A stretch of 64,000 bases of DNA from Bacteroidales bacterium (GTDB lineage: Bacteria > Bacteroidota > Bacteroidia > Bacteroidales > Muribaculaceae): positions 11,588 through 75,587 of the forward strand of contig CAAGDX010000018.1 of NCBI GenBank assembly GCA_900768685.1, read 5' to 3'. Position numbers and translations under genes: made by a program. Position 1 is the first letter of the stretch. Each line of letters starts with the position of its first letter. Below, one piece after another: positions 9,458-18,400 of this stretch. The notes under the pieces are model-generated. The model worked only from the letters and a program-made list of their open reading frames with translations. It had not been told where the DNA came from and searched no databases.

Positions 9458-11746
9458 ATGAAATCTTTTGCATTACTGTTTCTGGCTATAATGCCTTTTT
9501 GTGCAGCTGCTGTAACGGCTGACTATAACGTAATTCCATTGCCGAATACAATCAATCTCACTGCCGGTGCTCCATTCGTGCTTGGTGCAGATGTAACCGT
9601 TGCCGCAGATGAGGCTAATGCACATAATGCCGATATGCTCGCCGGCTACGTCAAGGAATCCACGGGTATTGAGATTGGCAAAGACGGCACAGGTAAGGTG
9701 ATTAAACTCAAATCATCTCTGCAAGATGCTAACGATGAAGCATACACTATTGCTGTTTGCGGCGATAGCATTGTGATAAACGGTGCTTCTGCTGCCGGTA
9801 CTTTCCACGGAATACAAACTCTCCGCAAATCGCTCCCTGTAGGGCACTTTGAAAATGTGGAACTCCCCGCAGGTGATATTTACGACTTCCCTCGCTTCGG
9901 CTACCGCGGTGCTCACCTTGATGTCTGCCGTCATTTCTTTGATTTGGACGAGGTGAAAACGTTCATTGATATGCTTGCTCTTCACAACCTCAATACTTTC
10001 CACTGGCATCTTTCAGACGACCAAGGTTGGAGAATTGAAATAAAATCTTATCCTCTCCTTACGGAACTCGCTTCCGTACGCAAAGAGACTGTTATCGGTC
10101 GCTTACCGGGCAAGTGGGACGGCATACCTCACGGTGGTTTCTATACTCAGGAGGAAGCACGAGAAATTGTGGCGTATGCTGCTGAAAGATACATCAACGT
10201 TATCCCGGAAATAGATATGCCGGGTCACATGCAGGCTGCACTCCATGCTTATCCGGAACTCGGTTGCACAGGCGGTCCGTATGAGGTTTGGACGGAGTGG
10301 GGTGTAACACCGGAAGTGCTTTGCCCGGGTAATGACTCCACGCTCTCTTTCATCAAAAACGTCCTTACTGAAATTATGGATATTTTCCCGTCTAAATACA
10401 TCAATATAGGTGGTGATGAATGTCCTAAGGACCACTGGAAAGAGTGTCCTAAATGTCAGGCTCGCATAAAGGCTGAAGGCATCACTGCAAAAGGTAAATT
10501 TTCCGCGGAAGACCGTCTGCAAGGCTTCATCACTCGCTATGCTTACGGTGTGATAAATGAGCGTGGACGCATAATGCTCGGTTGGGACGAAATTCTGGAA
10601 AGCGATATACCTACAGATGCCATCGTGATGTCTTGGCGTGGCAGTGCAGGTGCTGTGGAAGGTGCACAACGCGGAAATCGCGTGGTTCAGACACCAAACA
10701 CTCACATGTATTTCGATTTCTATCAGTCTAAAGATGTGCAGTTTGAGCCGTTTGCTATTGGTGGTTACATCCCTGTTGAAAAAGTGTATAACTTCGAGCC
10801 TGTCCCGGCTGAACTTACAGATGAGCAGAAAAAACTCGTGATTGGTTGCCAGAGTAACCTCTGGACGGAATACATCTTGGACTTCCCGCAAGTGCAATAT
10901 ATGGAACTTCCTCGTCTTGCCGCTCTCTGCGAAGTGCAGTGGACTGCTCCGGAAAAGAAAAACTATGAACTTTTCAAGGACAGAATCCCTGCAATGTTCT
11001 CCATTTACGAGAATTTAGGCTATAACTACGCAAAACACCTGGGCGACATCACTGCCGTTTATACTCCCGTGCCTAAGAAAAAAGCACTCAAAGTGGGATT
11101 TACAACACTAAAGGGCAATGACATCTATTATACCCTTGACGGAACCGAACCTACGGAAAACTCTATCCGCTACGGCAAGGAATTTTATGTGAAAGATGAC
11201 GTTATTATTAAGGCTGCCGCTTTCCGCAAAGGTGGCAAGAGCCGTACTCTCTGCGACACTATAACTGCAAATGCCGCTTCTTTCACTAAGATTAAGCTCA
11301 AAAACGCTCCTGCAGATAACTACACTTTTGCCGGTGCTCCTACGCTCGTTGACGGTATTTGCGGAAATGGCAATTATCGCACAGGCCGTTGGCTGGGCTT
11401 TATCAATACCGATTGCGATGCTACTATCGACCTGGGCAAAAATCAGGCAGTGAACGAACTGTCATTTAATGTTTGCATTTTCCAGTGCGACGGTGTTGTT
11501 GATGCTTCCGCAGTTACGGTGAAAGGTTCCGTTAATGGCAAGGACTATGTCACTATCGCCACTCAGGACTTCGGTGAAATAGACCGCAGCAAGGAATTTG
11601 GCACGGTTACGCATACTATTCCTCTTGACGGCAACAAGTATCGCTACATCAACGTGACCGTTTCACCTACAAAGACTCTCCCGGCATGGCACGGCTTTGC
11701 AGGCTCTCCGGCATTCCTCTTTGTAGATGAAATCTCAGTTAAATAG
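9458..11746 (+). CDS. Beta-N-acetylhexosaminidase, GH20, with C-terminal F5/8-type domain
   Basis: 762 residues with a signal peptide ending at CAAAVTA. A GH20b N-terminal domain (about 22-140) is followed by the GH20 barrel: FGYRGAHLDVCRHFF, FHWHLSDDQGWRIEI, IPEIDMPGHMQA and INIGGDECPK with the catalytic pair D320-E321; the substrate acetamido group acts as nucleophile in this family. After the barrel come a short chitobiase-type C-terminal segment (YYTLDGTEPTENS, about 560-610) and a coagulation-factor 5/8-like sugar-binding domain to the end. It removes terminal beta-GlcNAc or beta-GalNAc, probably in the periplasm. It gives the clearest substrate clue for the whole locus: N-acetylhexosamines. 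Confidence 0.95.
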   Translation: MKSFALLFLAIMPFCAAAVTADYNVIPLPNTINLTAGAPFVLGADVTVAADEANAHNADMLAGYVKESTGIEIGKDGTGKVIKLKSSLQDANDEAYTIAVCGDSIVINGASAAGTFHGIQTLRKSLPVGHFENVELPAGDIYDFPRFGYRGAHLDVCRHFFDLDEVKTFIDMLALHNLNTFHWHLSDDQGWRIEIKSYPLLTELASVRKETVIGRLPGKWDGIPHGGFYTQEEAREIVAYAAERYINVIPEIDMPGHMQAALHAYPELGCTGGPYEVWTEWGVTPEVLCPGNDSTLSFIKNVLTEIMDIFPSKYINIGGDECPKDHWKECPKCQARIKAEGITAKGKFSAEDRLQGFITRYAYGVINERGRIMLGWDEILESDIPTDAIVMSWRGSAGAVEGAQRGNRVVQTPNTHMYFDFYQSKDVQFEPFAIGGYIPVEKVYNFEPVPAELTDEQKKLVIGCQSNLWTEYILDFPQVQYMELPRLAALCEVQWTAPEKKNYELFKDRIPAMFSIYENLGYNYAKHLGDITAVYTPVPKKKALKVGFTTLKGNDIYYTLDGTEPTENSIRYGKEFYVKDDVIIKAAAFRKGGKSRTLCDTITANAASFTKIKLKNAPADNYTFAGAPTLVDGICGNGNYRTGRWLGFINTDCDATIDLGKNQAVNELSFNVCIFQCDGVVDASAVTVKGSVNGKDYVTIATQDFGEIDRSKEFGTVTHTIPLDGNKYRYINVTVSPTKTLPAWHGFAGSPAFLFVDEISVK

Positions 11747-11795
11747 TTTGATTACAGTGAAAATTTGCAAAATTTAGCAATATAATCATCTCTGC

Positions 11796-13235
11796 ATGAA
11801 AAGATTACTTCCTCTCGTCCTCCTTCTCTCCTTTCTTGCTTCCGCACAGCAGCGACCACTGCCTGTGACGGGAAGTTGGATAAATCTCTTTTATCAGGAC
11901 GTTCGCAATAAATACACGAATCCGGAGAATATGGACAATACTTCGCCGGAACTCTGGAAGGCAAAAGTGAGCCAAATGCACCGTATGGGCATAGAGTACA
12001 TTGTCTTTATGGCAGTGGCTAACGACGGTCTTGCAGACTATCCTTCCAAAATTATGCCGCATGCTTATCCCCTTGGCAAGCAAAGTCCCGTTTGTGCCAT
12101 TATGGAGCAGGCGGAGAAATGTGGCATGAAGGTGTTTTTGAGCATCGGTTGGGCTGAAAATCAAGACGATAACCTCAAACGTCCGGAAATACTTGCTCGC
12201 CAACTCGCTATAATGGAGGAACTTGCGGAAATCTATGGCAATAACTCCGCTTTTTATGGCTGGTATCTCCCTGTGGAGGACTGTCTCGGTCCGGTTTTGC
12301 CGGAAACCTCCGTAAAAGCCGTTAACAGCCTTGTGCAAAGGGCTAAAAATCTCACTCCGGGCAAGAAAACAATGATTTCTCCATACGGATTTTTCTGCTC
12401 CGAGTTTGACAATCCGCTTTTTGCACAGCGAATTTCGCAACTTGAGGTAGATATAATCGCATATCAAGACGAGGTGGGCTGTGTGCGTGAAAATTACCCT
12501 ATGCCGAGGCTCCGTGAGAACTGGAAGAAAATCCGTGCTATCCACGATGCCGCAGGCATTGAACTTTGGGCAAACTGTGAACTTTTTACGTGGGAAAAAG
12601 GTACAAACAGCCGTAGTTCGGCACTTGTTCCTGCCGCTATGCCGCGAATAGCAAGTCAACTCCAGGCTGCTTCTGCTGCCGGAGTGAGCAGAATTATTTC
12701 TTTTATGACTTGTGGCATTTTTGATGACGGCAGTGATGATTTCACTCTCGGTCAACCTACACTTTCGCTCCGTGCATGGCGTGATTATGAGGATTGGAAA
12801 GCCGGAAAGGAAGAATATGTGCTACTGGAGCAAGCTTTTGCCGGAAAACTTGACAATAAAGGTTATGCGGAAGGTAATCCGCTGTTTGACAACGTTTTCG
12901 GCGGTGAAACTCCGGAAGATAAAGCTTGGACAAAAATTACGGAAAACTATAGCGAATACTACTTTAATGCTGCAAAAGCCGAAAAAATCTATGTTCGTTT
13001 TCTGAATTGCGAAAAACGTGGCATTAAAGTGCCTTACAAGGTGTCGCTTTCCAAAATGAACGCAGACGGCAGTGTTACTTTGCTGAAAGTCAAGGACTTT
13101 GACGTAAATCCCAATGCTAAGCACGATACTTGGATAGAAGGTATGGTTTTTGACATTCCGGAAGGTGTAAGTAGCGTTGTTCTTGGTATTTATGCGGACT
13201 CTCCGGCTATGACGGATGAAATTGTGCTTCTTTAG
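11796..13235 (+). CDS. Secreted DUF4434 family protein (TIM-barrel glycosidase-like)
   Basis: 479 residues with a signal peptide ending at FLASAQQ. The core (about 20-330) reads as DUF4434: GSWINLFYQD, SQMHRMGIEYIVFMAVAND, GMKVFLSIGWAENQD, FYGWYLPVEDC and DIIAYQDEVGC, a pattern of a TIM barrel with acidic residues on strand ends. The last 110 residues form a beta domain. Enzyme activity of DUF4434 is not established to my knowledge. It is the last gene of the run and is closed by a strong terminator. The acidic ends EDC and QDEVGC are candidate catalytic positions. Confidence 0.8.
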   Translation: MKRLLPLVLLLSFLASAQQRPLPVTGSWINLFYQDVRNKYTNPENMDNTSPELWKAKVSQMHRMGIEYIVFMAVANDGLADYPSKIMPHAYPLGKQSPVCAIMEQAEKCGMKVFLSIGWAENQDDNLKRPEILARQLAIMEELAEIYGNNSAFYGWYLPVEDCLGPVLPETSVKAVNSLVQRAKNLTPGKKTMISPYGFFCSEFDNPLFAQRISQLEVDIIAYQDEVGCVRENYPMPRLRENWKKIRAIHDAAGIELWANCELFTWEKGTNSRSSALVPAAMPRIASQLQAASAAGVSRIISFMTCGIFDDGSDDFTLGQPTLSLRAWRDYEDWKAGKEEYVLLEQAFAGKLDNKGYAEGNPLFDNVFGGETPEDKAWTKITENYSEYYFNAAKAEKIYVRFLNCEKRGIKVPYKVSLSKMNADGSVTLLKVKDFDVNPNAKHDTWIEGMVFDIPEGVSSVVLGIYADSPAMTDEIVLL

Positions 13236-13341
13236 CAGCAAGCAAAGCAAAAATAAGAATACTGCAAATTTCCAAGGTTCTTATAATCTCATAAATAGTG
13301 GATAATAGAACCCGGAAATCAAAATAAAGAATTCATAAAAG

Positions 13342-13380
13342 AAAAAAATCAGGGGTTGCCTCGGCTTCCCCTGATTTTTT
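13342..13380. terminator. Bidirectional intrinsic terminator between convergent genes
   Basis: ATCAGGGG (13349-13356 region) pairs with CCCCTGAT (13368-13375), with an A-run on the left and T6 on the right, so it can act on both strands. It separates the DUF4434 gene (plus) from the carboxynorspermidine dehydrogenase gene (minus). Confidence 0.85.
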
Positions 13381-13406
13381 GCGAATAAGCAATTATTTTT
13401 TTTTCT

Positions 13407-13465
13407 GCTAAAGTAGCTAAAATAGCTAAGGTAGCTAAAATGGCTAAGATAGCTAAGATAGCTAT
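13407..13465. repeat. 9-bp-period array C (six units)
   Basis: GCTAAAGTA, GCTAAAATA, GCTAAGGTA, GCTAAAATG, GCTAAGATA, GCTAAGATA follow one another without interruption, then GCTATTCTCCCAT. It sits just downstream of the minus-strand dehydrogenase gene. Unit sequence is close to array A; the right end is shared with array D. Confidence 0.92.
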
Positions 13466-13474
13466 TCTCCCATA

Positions 13475-14683
13475 TTATTGGATAGCATCAACTTCCAAGT
13501 CACAGTTTTTGATTTCGTGCCATGGAAGACCTTGAATCATAAGTTGTTCCATAAATGGGTCCGGGTCAAATTCTTCCACATTGTGAACACCCGGTTTTAC
13601 CCATTTGCCTGTGAGGAACATCATAGCACCTGTCATAGCAGGAACACCTGTGGTGTAACTTACAGCCTGCATACCTGTTTCGCGGTATGATGCTTCGTGG
13701 CTACAGTTGTTGTAGATGTAGTATGTGAGCGGTTTGCCTTCCTTGTCAAGACCGGAAATGCGGCAGCCGATAGAAGTTTCGCCGTGATAGTTTTCTCCGA
13801 GGTCTTGCGGGTTTGGAAGCACAGCCTTGAGGAACTGTAAAGGCACGATTTTCACGCCGTTATATTCCACTTCGTCGATGCGAGCCATACCGATGTTTTG
13901 GATAACACGGAGGTGTGTGAGGTATTCTTTACCGAAAGTCATCCAGAAACGTGCACGCTTGATAGTAGGGAAGTTTATCACGAGTGATTCAAGTTCTTCG
14001 TGATAGAGGAGGTATGAGTCTCTCGGACCGATGTTCGGATAGTTCAGTTCTGCGTGTATTTCAAGCGGACCTGTAGTAATCCACTGTCCGTCTTTGTAGT
14101 AGCGACCGTTTTGAGTGATTTCGCGGATATTGATTTCCGGGTTGAAGTTTGTGGCGAAAGCTTTGCCGTGGTCACCTGCGTTGCAATCCACAATGTCCAG
14201 GTATTCCATTTGTGAGAAATGGTGTTTTGCAGCGTATGCAGTCATAACACCTGTCACGCCCGGGTCAAAACCGCAGCCGAGGATTGCTGTGAGACCTGCC
14301 TTTTCAAATCTTTCTCTGTAAGCCCACTGCCATGAATATTCAAAGTGAGCCACATCCTTAGGCTCGTAGTTTGCTGTGTCCAAGTAGTTTACGCCACATT
14401 CCAGACAAGCGTCCATAATGGTGAGATCCTGATAAGGCAGAGCCACGTTTATCACCAAGTCCGGTTTGTGCTTTTTGAAGAGTTCCACAAGTTGAGGAAC
14501 GCTGTCTGCATCAACACAGTCTGCACTTACGTTTGGTTTGCCGATAGCATCTACCACAGCCTGACATTTTTTCAAAGTGCGTGAGCAAATCACGATTTCG
14601 TTAAACACTTCGGGGTTTTGTGCACATTTGTGTGCCACTACGGTGCCAACACCGCCACAACCGATGATTATTACTTTTGACAT
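13475..14683 (-). CDS. Carboxynorspermidine dehydrogenase (saccharopine dehydrogenase family)
   Basis: 402 residues. The N-terminus is a Rossmann fold (VIIIGCGGVGTVVAHKCAQ, glycine motif at residues 8-13) and the rest matches the saccharopine-dehydrogenase-like family, with GCGFDPGVTGVMTAYA and CNAGDHG typical of the carboxy(nor)spermidine dehydrogenase branch. These enzymes use NADPH to join aspartate semialdehyde to diaminopropane or putrescine; the product is decarboxylated by NspC to norspermidine or spermidine, the main polyamine route in gut Bacteroidota. The decarboxylase gene is not in this window. The gene stands alone, with a leader of about 300 nt holding a short reading frame and two terminator-like hairpins, which suggests control by attenuation. 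Confidence 0.9.
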   Translation of the reverse strand: MSKVIIIGCGGVGTVVAHKCAQNPEVFNEIVICSRTLKKCQAVVDAIGKPNVSADCVDADSVPQLVELFKKHKPDLVINVALPYQDLTIMDACLECGVNYLDTANYEPKDVAHFEYSWQWAYRERFEKAGLTAILGCGFDPGVTGVMTAYAAKHHFSQMEYLDIVDCNAGDHGKAFATNFNPEINIREITQNGRYYKDGQWITTGPLEIHAELNYPNIGPRDSYLLYHEELESLVINFPTIKRARFWMTFGKEYLTHLRVIQNIGMARIDEVEYNGVKIVPLQFLKAVLPNPQDLGENYHGETSIGCRISGLDKEGKPLTYYIYNNCSHEASYRETGMQAVSYTTGVPAMTGAMMFLTGKWVKPGVHNVEEFDPDPFMEQLMIQGLPWHEIKNCDLEVDAIQ

Positions 14684-14838
14684 TTTATTGCAGTTATTAT
14701 TTTTATGTTTATTATTTGTCTTTTATTTCTATGGCAAATTTGCCGTGGTATAGCATAATTACAGGGAAAATTTGCGGTAGTGTTGCAAATAATCCCGGGA
14801 AATATGCAGTAAAGGTAGGCATATTTTGCATTTTTAGC

Positions 14839-14882
14839 AAAAAAATAAGAGGAAAAACAAAAAAAATAGTTTTGTTTCCTCT
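14839..14882 (-). terminator. Second terminator-like hairpin in the dehydrogenase leader
   Basis: On the minus strand AGAGGAAACAAAAC (14882-14869) pairs with GTTTTTCCTCT (14858-14848) and is followed by a T-rich run (14847-14839). It lies about 155 nt before the start codon of the dehydrogenase, inside its presumed leader, so transcription must read through it. Confidence 0.6.
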
Positions 14883-14907
14883 GTCGGGTCTTTTTCTAAC
14901 TCTCAAA

Positions 14908-14973
14908 TAAGGTAATAAAAAAAATTACTCGTCATCACGACGAATAATCTTCTTACCTTAAATCTAATACCAT
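14908..14973 (-). promoter_or_regulatory. Attenuator-like leader: mini-ORF overlapping a nested hairpin with U-run
   Basis: On the minus strand a nested hairpin forms. The inner stem is ATTATTCGTC (14948-14939) with GACGAGTAAT (14933-14924), 10 pairs including one G-T and a 5-nt loop, followed by eight T (14924-14917): a standard terminator. The outer stem TAAGGTAA (14960-14953) with TTACCTTA (14915-14908) is perfect and its 5' arm is the last codons and stop of a six-codon reading frame. A ribosome on that frame would block the outer arm. This is the layout of a translation-coupled attenuator; the effector is unknown. Confidence 0.55.
14953..14973 (-). CDS. Putative leader peptide MVLDLR (six codons)
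   Basis: ATG-GTA-TTA-GAT-TTA-AGG-TAA lies about 15 nt downstream of a TATCTTTG promoter box and 270 nt upstream of the dehydrogenase start. Its stop and two preceding codons form the outer arm of the leader hairpin. Being so short it cannot be supported by coding statistics; support comes only from its position in the hairpin. It might sense availability of a charged tRNA (the rare AGG Arg codon is last) or polyamine-dependent termination; both are speculation. Confidence 0.4.
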   Translation of the reverse strand: MVLDLR

Positions 14974-14985
14974 GAAAAACTGATG

Positions 14986-14993
14986 CAAAGATA
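14986..14993 (-). promoter_or_regulatory. Minus-strand -7 box (TATCTTTG) for the dehydrogenase leader
   Basis: TATCTTTG fits the Bacteroidota TAnnTTTG element. No clear TTTG is seen at the -33 position. It predicts a transcript start near 14979 and a leader of about 295 nt. The rest of the 786-bp gap (14,684-15,469) holds no convincing gene. Confidence 0.6.
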
Positions 14994-15135
14994 ATGGATA
15001 TATGTTTTATAACATAATTTTTTGACCACTTTTTTCTTGTATTTAACAATAATTATAGACTATTGGTATAAATGTTAATAAAATTAACTAAAAAAGAGGC
15101 AAATTAGCAATAAAACCTGATAAGTCCAATTTGCC

Positions 15136-15189
15136 TAATTAGACCAATTAGACCAATTAGACTAATAAGCCCAATAAGCCCAATTCTCC
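15136..15189. repeat. 9-bp-period array D (six units)
   Basis: TAATTAGAC, CAATTAGAC, CAATTAGAC, TAATAAGCC, CAATAAGCC, CAATTCTCC in uninterrupted succession, followed by CATTAT. It lies between the divergent dehydrogenase and SusC promoters. The right end ATTCTCCCAT is identical to that of array C although the unit differs. Confidence 0.9.
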
Positions 15190-15295
15190 CATTATATCCG
15201 AAAAAAATTGGTGGCTAAAGTGTGAAAAAATGTTTATAAATATTAAAGCATATAATTTTTGTCAAAAAAATATGTGCTAATTCAAAAAAATAATC

Positions 15296-15303
15296 TACCT
15301 TTG
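15296..15303 (+). promoter_or_regulatory. -7 box (TACCTTTG) of the SusC/SusD operon
   Basis: TACCTTTG matches TAnnTTTG; a weak -33 element (TGTG, 15272-15275) is 20 bases upstream. Predicted start of transcription is near 15310, leaving a leader of about 160 nt. Confidence 0.65.
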
Positions 15304-15361
15304 TCAAGAATAGGTGTATAGAAAGTCATTAGAAAGTCAGCAAAAACTAAAGCAGCCATGA

Positions 15362-15393
15362 ACACCGCTTCCGCAGCAGACTTCACGCGGTGT
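15362..15393 (+). promoter_or_regulatory. Hairpin in the SusC 5' leader
   Basis: ACACCGC (15362-15368) pairs with GCGGTGT (15387-15393), without a T-run, about 75 nt before the susC-like start. PUL leaders are known targets of antisense small RNAs in Bacteroides; here only the stem is visible. Confidence 0.4.
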
Positions 15394-15469
15394 GAAACAT
15401 ATTGAAAACCAATTATATGCAAAAAAAATTATTAATCTAACCCAAATAAAACTAAATGACTAACTAATT

Positions 15470-18400
15470 ATGAAAAAACAGTTATTGTTTCTGTTGTTTT
15501 CTGTCGTAGTGGTTGCCATGCAAGGTCGTACGGTTACGGGTACTGTCACTCAAGCGAGTGATGGCGACGTCGTGATAGGTGCGTCTGTTATGGTAAAGGG
15601 TACTCAAGTGGGTACTACCACAGATATTGACGGAAAATATTCAATCGACGTCAAGAGCGACGATGCAGTTTTGGTGTTTACTTACGTGGGTATGAACCCG
15701 GTAAATGAAAAAGTAGGTAACCGAAGTGTGATTGACATTGTAATGAGCGAAAACGCAACTGTTCTCCAGGAAGTGGTGGTTACCGCTATGGGACAGGTTC
15801 AGGAAAAGAAAAAACTGAACTATGCCGTTCAAGCACTTAACAGTGATGAACTTACCGCAGGACAAAGTACAAACTTTGTCAACTCCCTCCAGGGTAAAGT
15901 TGCCGGTGTTCAGGTTTCTATGGCGGGTGGTTCACCAAACTCCGCTTCACAAATCATTATCCGCTCCATTTCTTCTATCAACAGCACTCAAAACAATGAA
16001 CCGCTGTTCGTTATAGACGGTATGGCTGTTCGTGGTGCCGCTTCTTCTATGGCGGATATCAACCCGAACGATATCGAGAGTATGAGCGTGCTTAAAGGTG
16101 CTGCAGCTTCTTCACTTTATGGTACTGAAGGTGCAAACGGTGTTATCCTCATCACTACCAAGAGCGGTAAAGCAGGTGAACTTAAAACTACAGCTTCAGG
16201 CGGTTGGGAAATCTCCAACACTCTCAATTCTCCGAGATTGCAGCAGGTTTACGGTCCGGGTAGCTACGGATTCTACGTTTCCAACACTGCAGGTGGCTGG
16301 GGTCCTCGTTTGAAAGAAGGCGACACTATATATGATAATGTGGGAAATTTCCTCGGAACAGGTTTCCAGCAGAAATACGACTTCTCTATTTCCGGCGGTA
16401 GCGAAAAATTCTCTGCTTACACTTCTATAAACTATCTTGACGCAGAAGGTGTGGTTCACGACGACTACAAGAAAAAACTCGGTGTGTTCCTCAAAGGTGA
16501 ATATCGCCCGTCTAAGACTGTGAAGGTTCTCGCTTCTATGAACTATATTGATACCAAGGCTCGCGGTTTCGGTAACTCTATGTCCACTATCTACGGTTGG
16601 GCTATCAACAAAGATATGAGCGACTATCGCACACTGGAAGGTTATCCAAACTGGTCTTGCCGCTATGACAACTGGGACGAACTTTCCGACGATTCACGCA
16701 TCAATGCTACTCTTTCTCCTTACTATAGCCGCTATATGGACTATGCCAAGACAGAGAGCAACCGTGTAATCCTCAATGGTTCTATCTCTTGGGAACCTAT
16801 TAAAAACCTTATCTTCACAGGTAAAGTAAGTTACGATAAAGGTCATTCAACTTACGATTCATACACTCGCGAACGCTTCAAAGGCGATGAATTTACAGTG
16901 CCTGTATCTGAACTCGGTGACCTCTATGAATCATACGCTTCACGCATGGGTTCATATTCATTTACTCCGTCACGCAGCGAACGCCTCGTGGTTCAAGGTC
17001 TCGTAAACTATTCATACGATATCAACAAAGAACACAATGTTTCCGCATTCCTTGGTGGTGAATACACGGAATCCAAAGCATACGAAGCAGGAATTTCCGG
17101 TACTCAGTTCATTCTCGGCGGTGAATTCTATTCACTGAATAATATTTCCGACCAGTGGTTCAGCACAAAGAACATTTCACTTTACCATACAGACTGGAAC
17201 AAGTACGGTTGGTTCGGTGAATTGCGCTACGACTTCAAAGGTATGGCACAACTTTCAGTAACAGGACGTCTTGACGGTTCTTCACGTCTCCGCCAAGCAC
17301 AGAAGAACACATACTTCTATCCTTCTGTAACTGCCGGTGTTATCTTCTCTGAACTCTTCCACCTCCAGAACGACTGGTTCTCTTACGGTAAAATCCGCGG
17401 TAACTGGGCAAAAGTTGGTAAAGACTGTGCAAGCTACTTGTTTACACCTTCTTACAAAAAATGGCCTACTTTCCCTGACGGTGGTTTCTCTATTGACCCG
17501 ACAACTTCCGTTGCAGACCCGAACCTTGAACCTGAATTTATCAAAACTTGGGAAATCGGTGCAGACTTGCGTTTCTTCAACTCCAAGACAAGACTTGATG
17601 TGGCATACTACTCCACACTCGCCGATAACCAAATCGTGACAGTGCGTGTTTCCCCGGCTTCCGGTACTATTCTCCAAACACGTAACGAAGGTTCTGTAGA
17701 AAACTACGGTATTGAAGCTACTCTTAACCAAGACATTATCCAAACTCGTGATTTCCAATGGACTGCTACGGTGAACTTCTCACTGAACCGCGGTAAAGTG
17801 AAATCACTCCCGGATCAGCTCACAGAAATCCAAGGTACACAGTACGGTGATATCTATCCGTCTGCATTCCTCGGTGGCTCAAGTACTTCTATCACAGGTA
17901 AGGATTACCTCCGCACAGAAGACGGACAGATTATCTGCGACGAAAACGGATACCCGAAAATCAATCCTTCCAAGAGTACTCTTATCGGTAACCGTGAAGC
18001 GGACTTCCTCCTCGGTTTTGGTTCAAACTTCACTTGGAAAGACCTCTCACTCTCATTCCTCTTTGACGGACGCGTAGGTGGCGATGTTGCAAACATCACA
18101 GGTCGCGGTCTTCTCTCAAACGGTCAGGCATACGTTCTTGAAAACTATCGTAACCGTGAAGCAGTCTTTAAAGGTGTGGTTGACAACGGTGACGGAACAT
18201 ATTCTCCAAACACCAAGCCTATCATCTTGGACCAGAAGACTATCACAGACTACGTTTACAACGTTTCTTCAAACTTTATTGAAGACGGTTCATACATCCG
18301 TTTGAGCTACGTTACAGTTGCTTACGACTTTAGCAAACTGATGAAGAAACTCGGTTCTTCTAATCCTATTAAAGGTCTTAAATGTTCACTCACAGGACGT

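Noticed and set aside
11805..12755. Minus-strand open frame of 316 codons
   Set aside because: It is antisense to the DUF4434 gene, which has a signal peptide and family match; the reverse frame has a Cys/His-rich composition typical of shadow frames.
14677..14910. Plus-strand 77-codon open frame in the dehydrogenase leader
   Set aside because: It overlaps the dehydrogenase start, and is better explained by the leader hairpins on the minus strand; composition is dominated by T and A runs.
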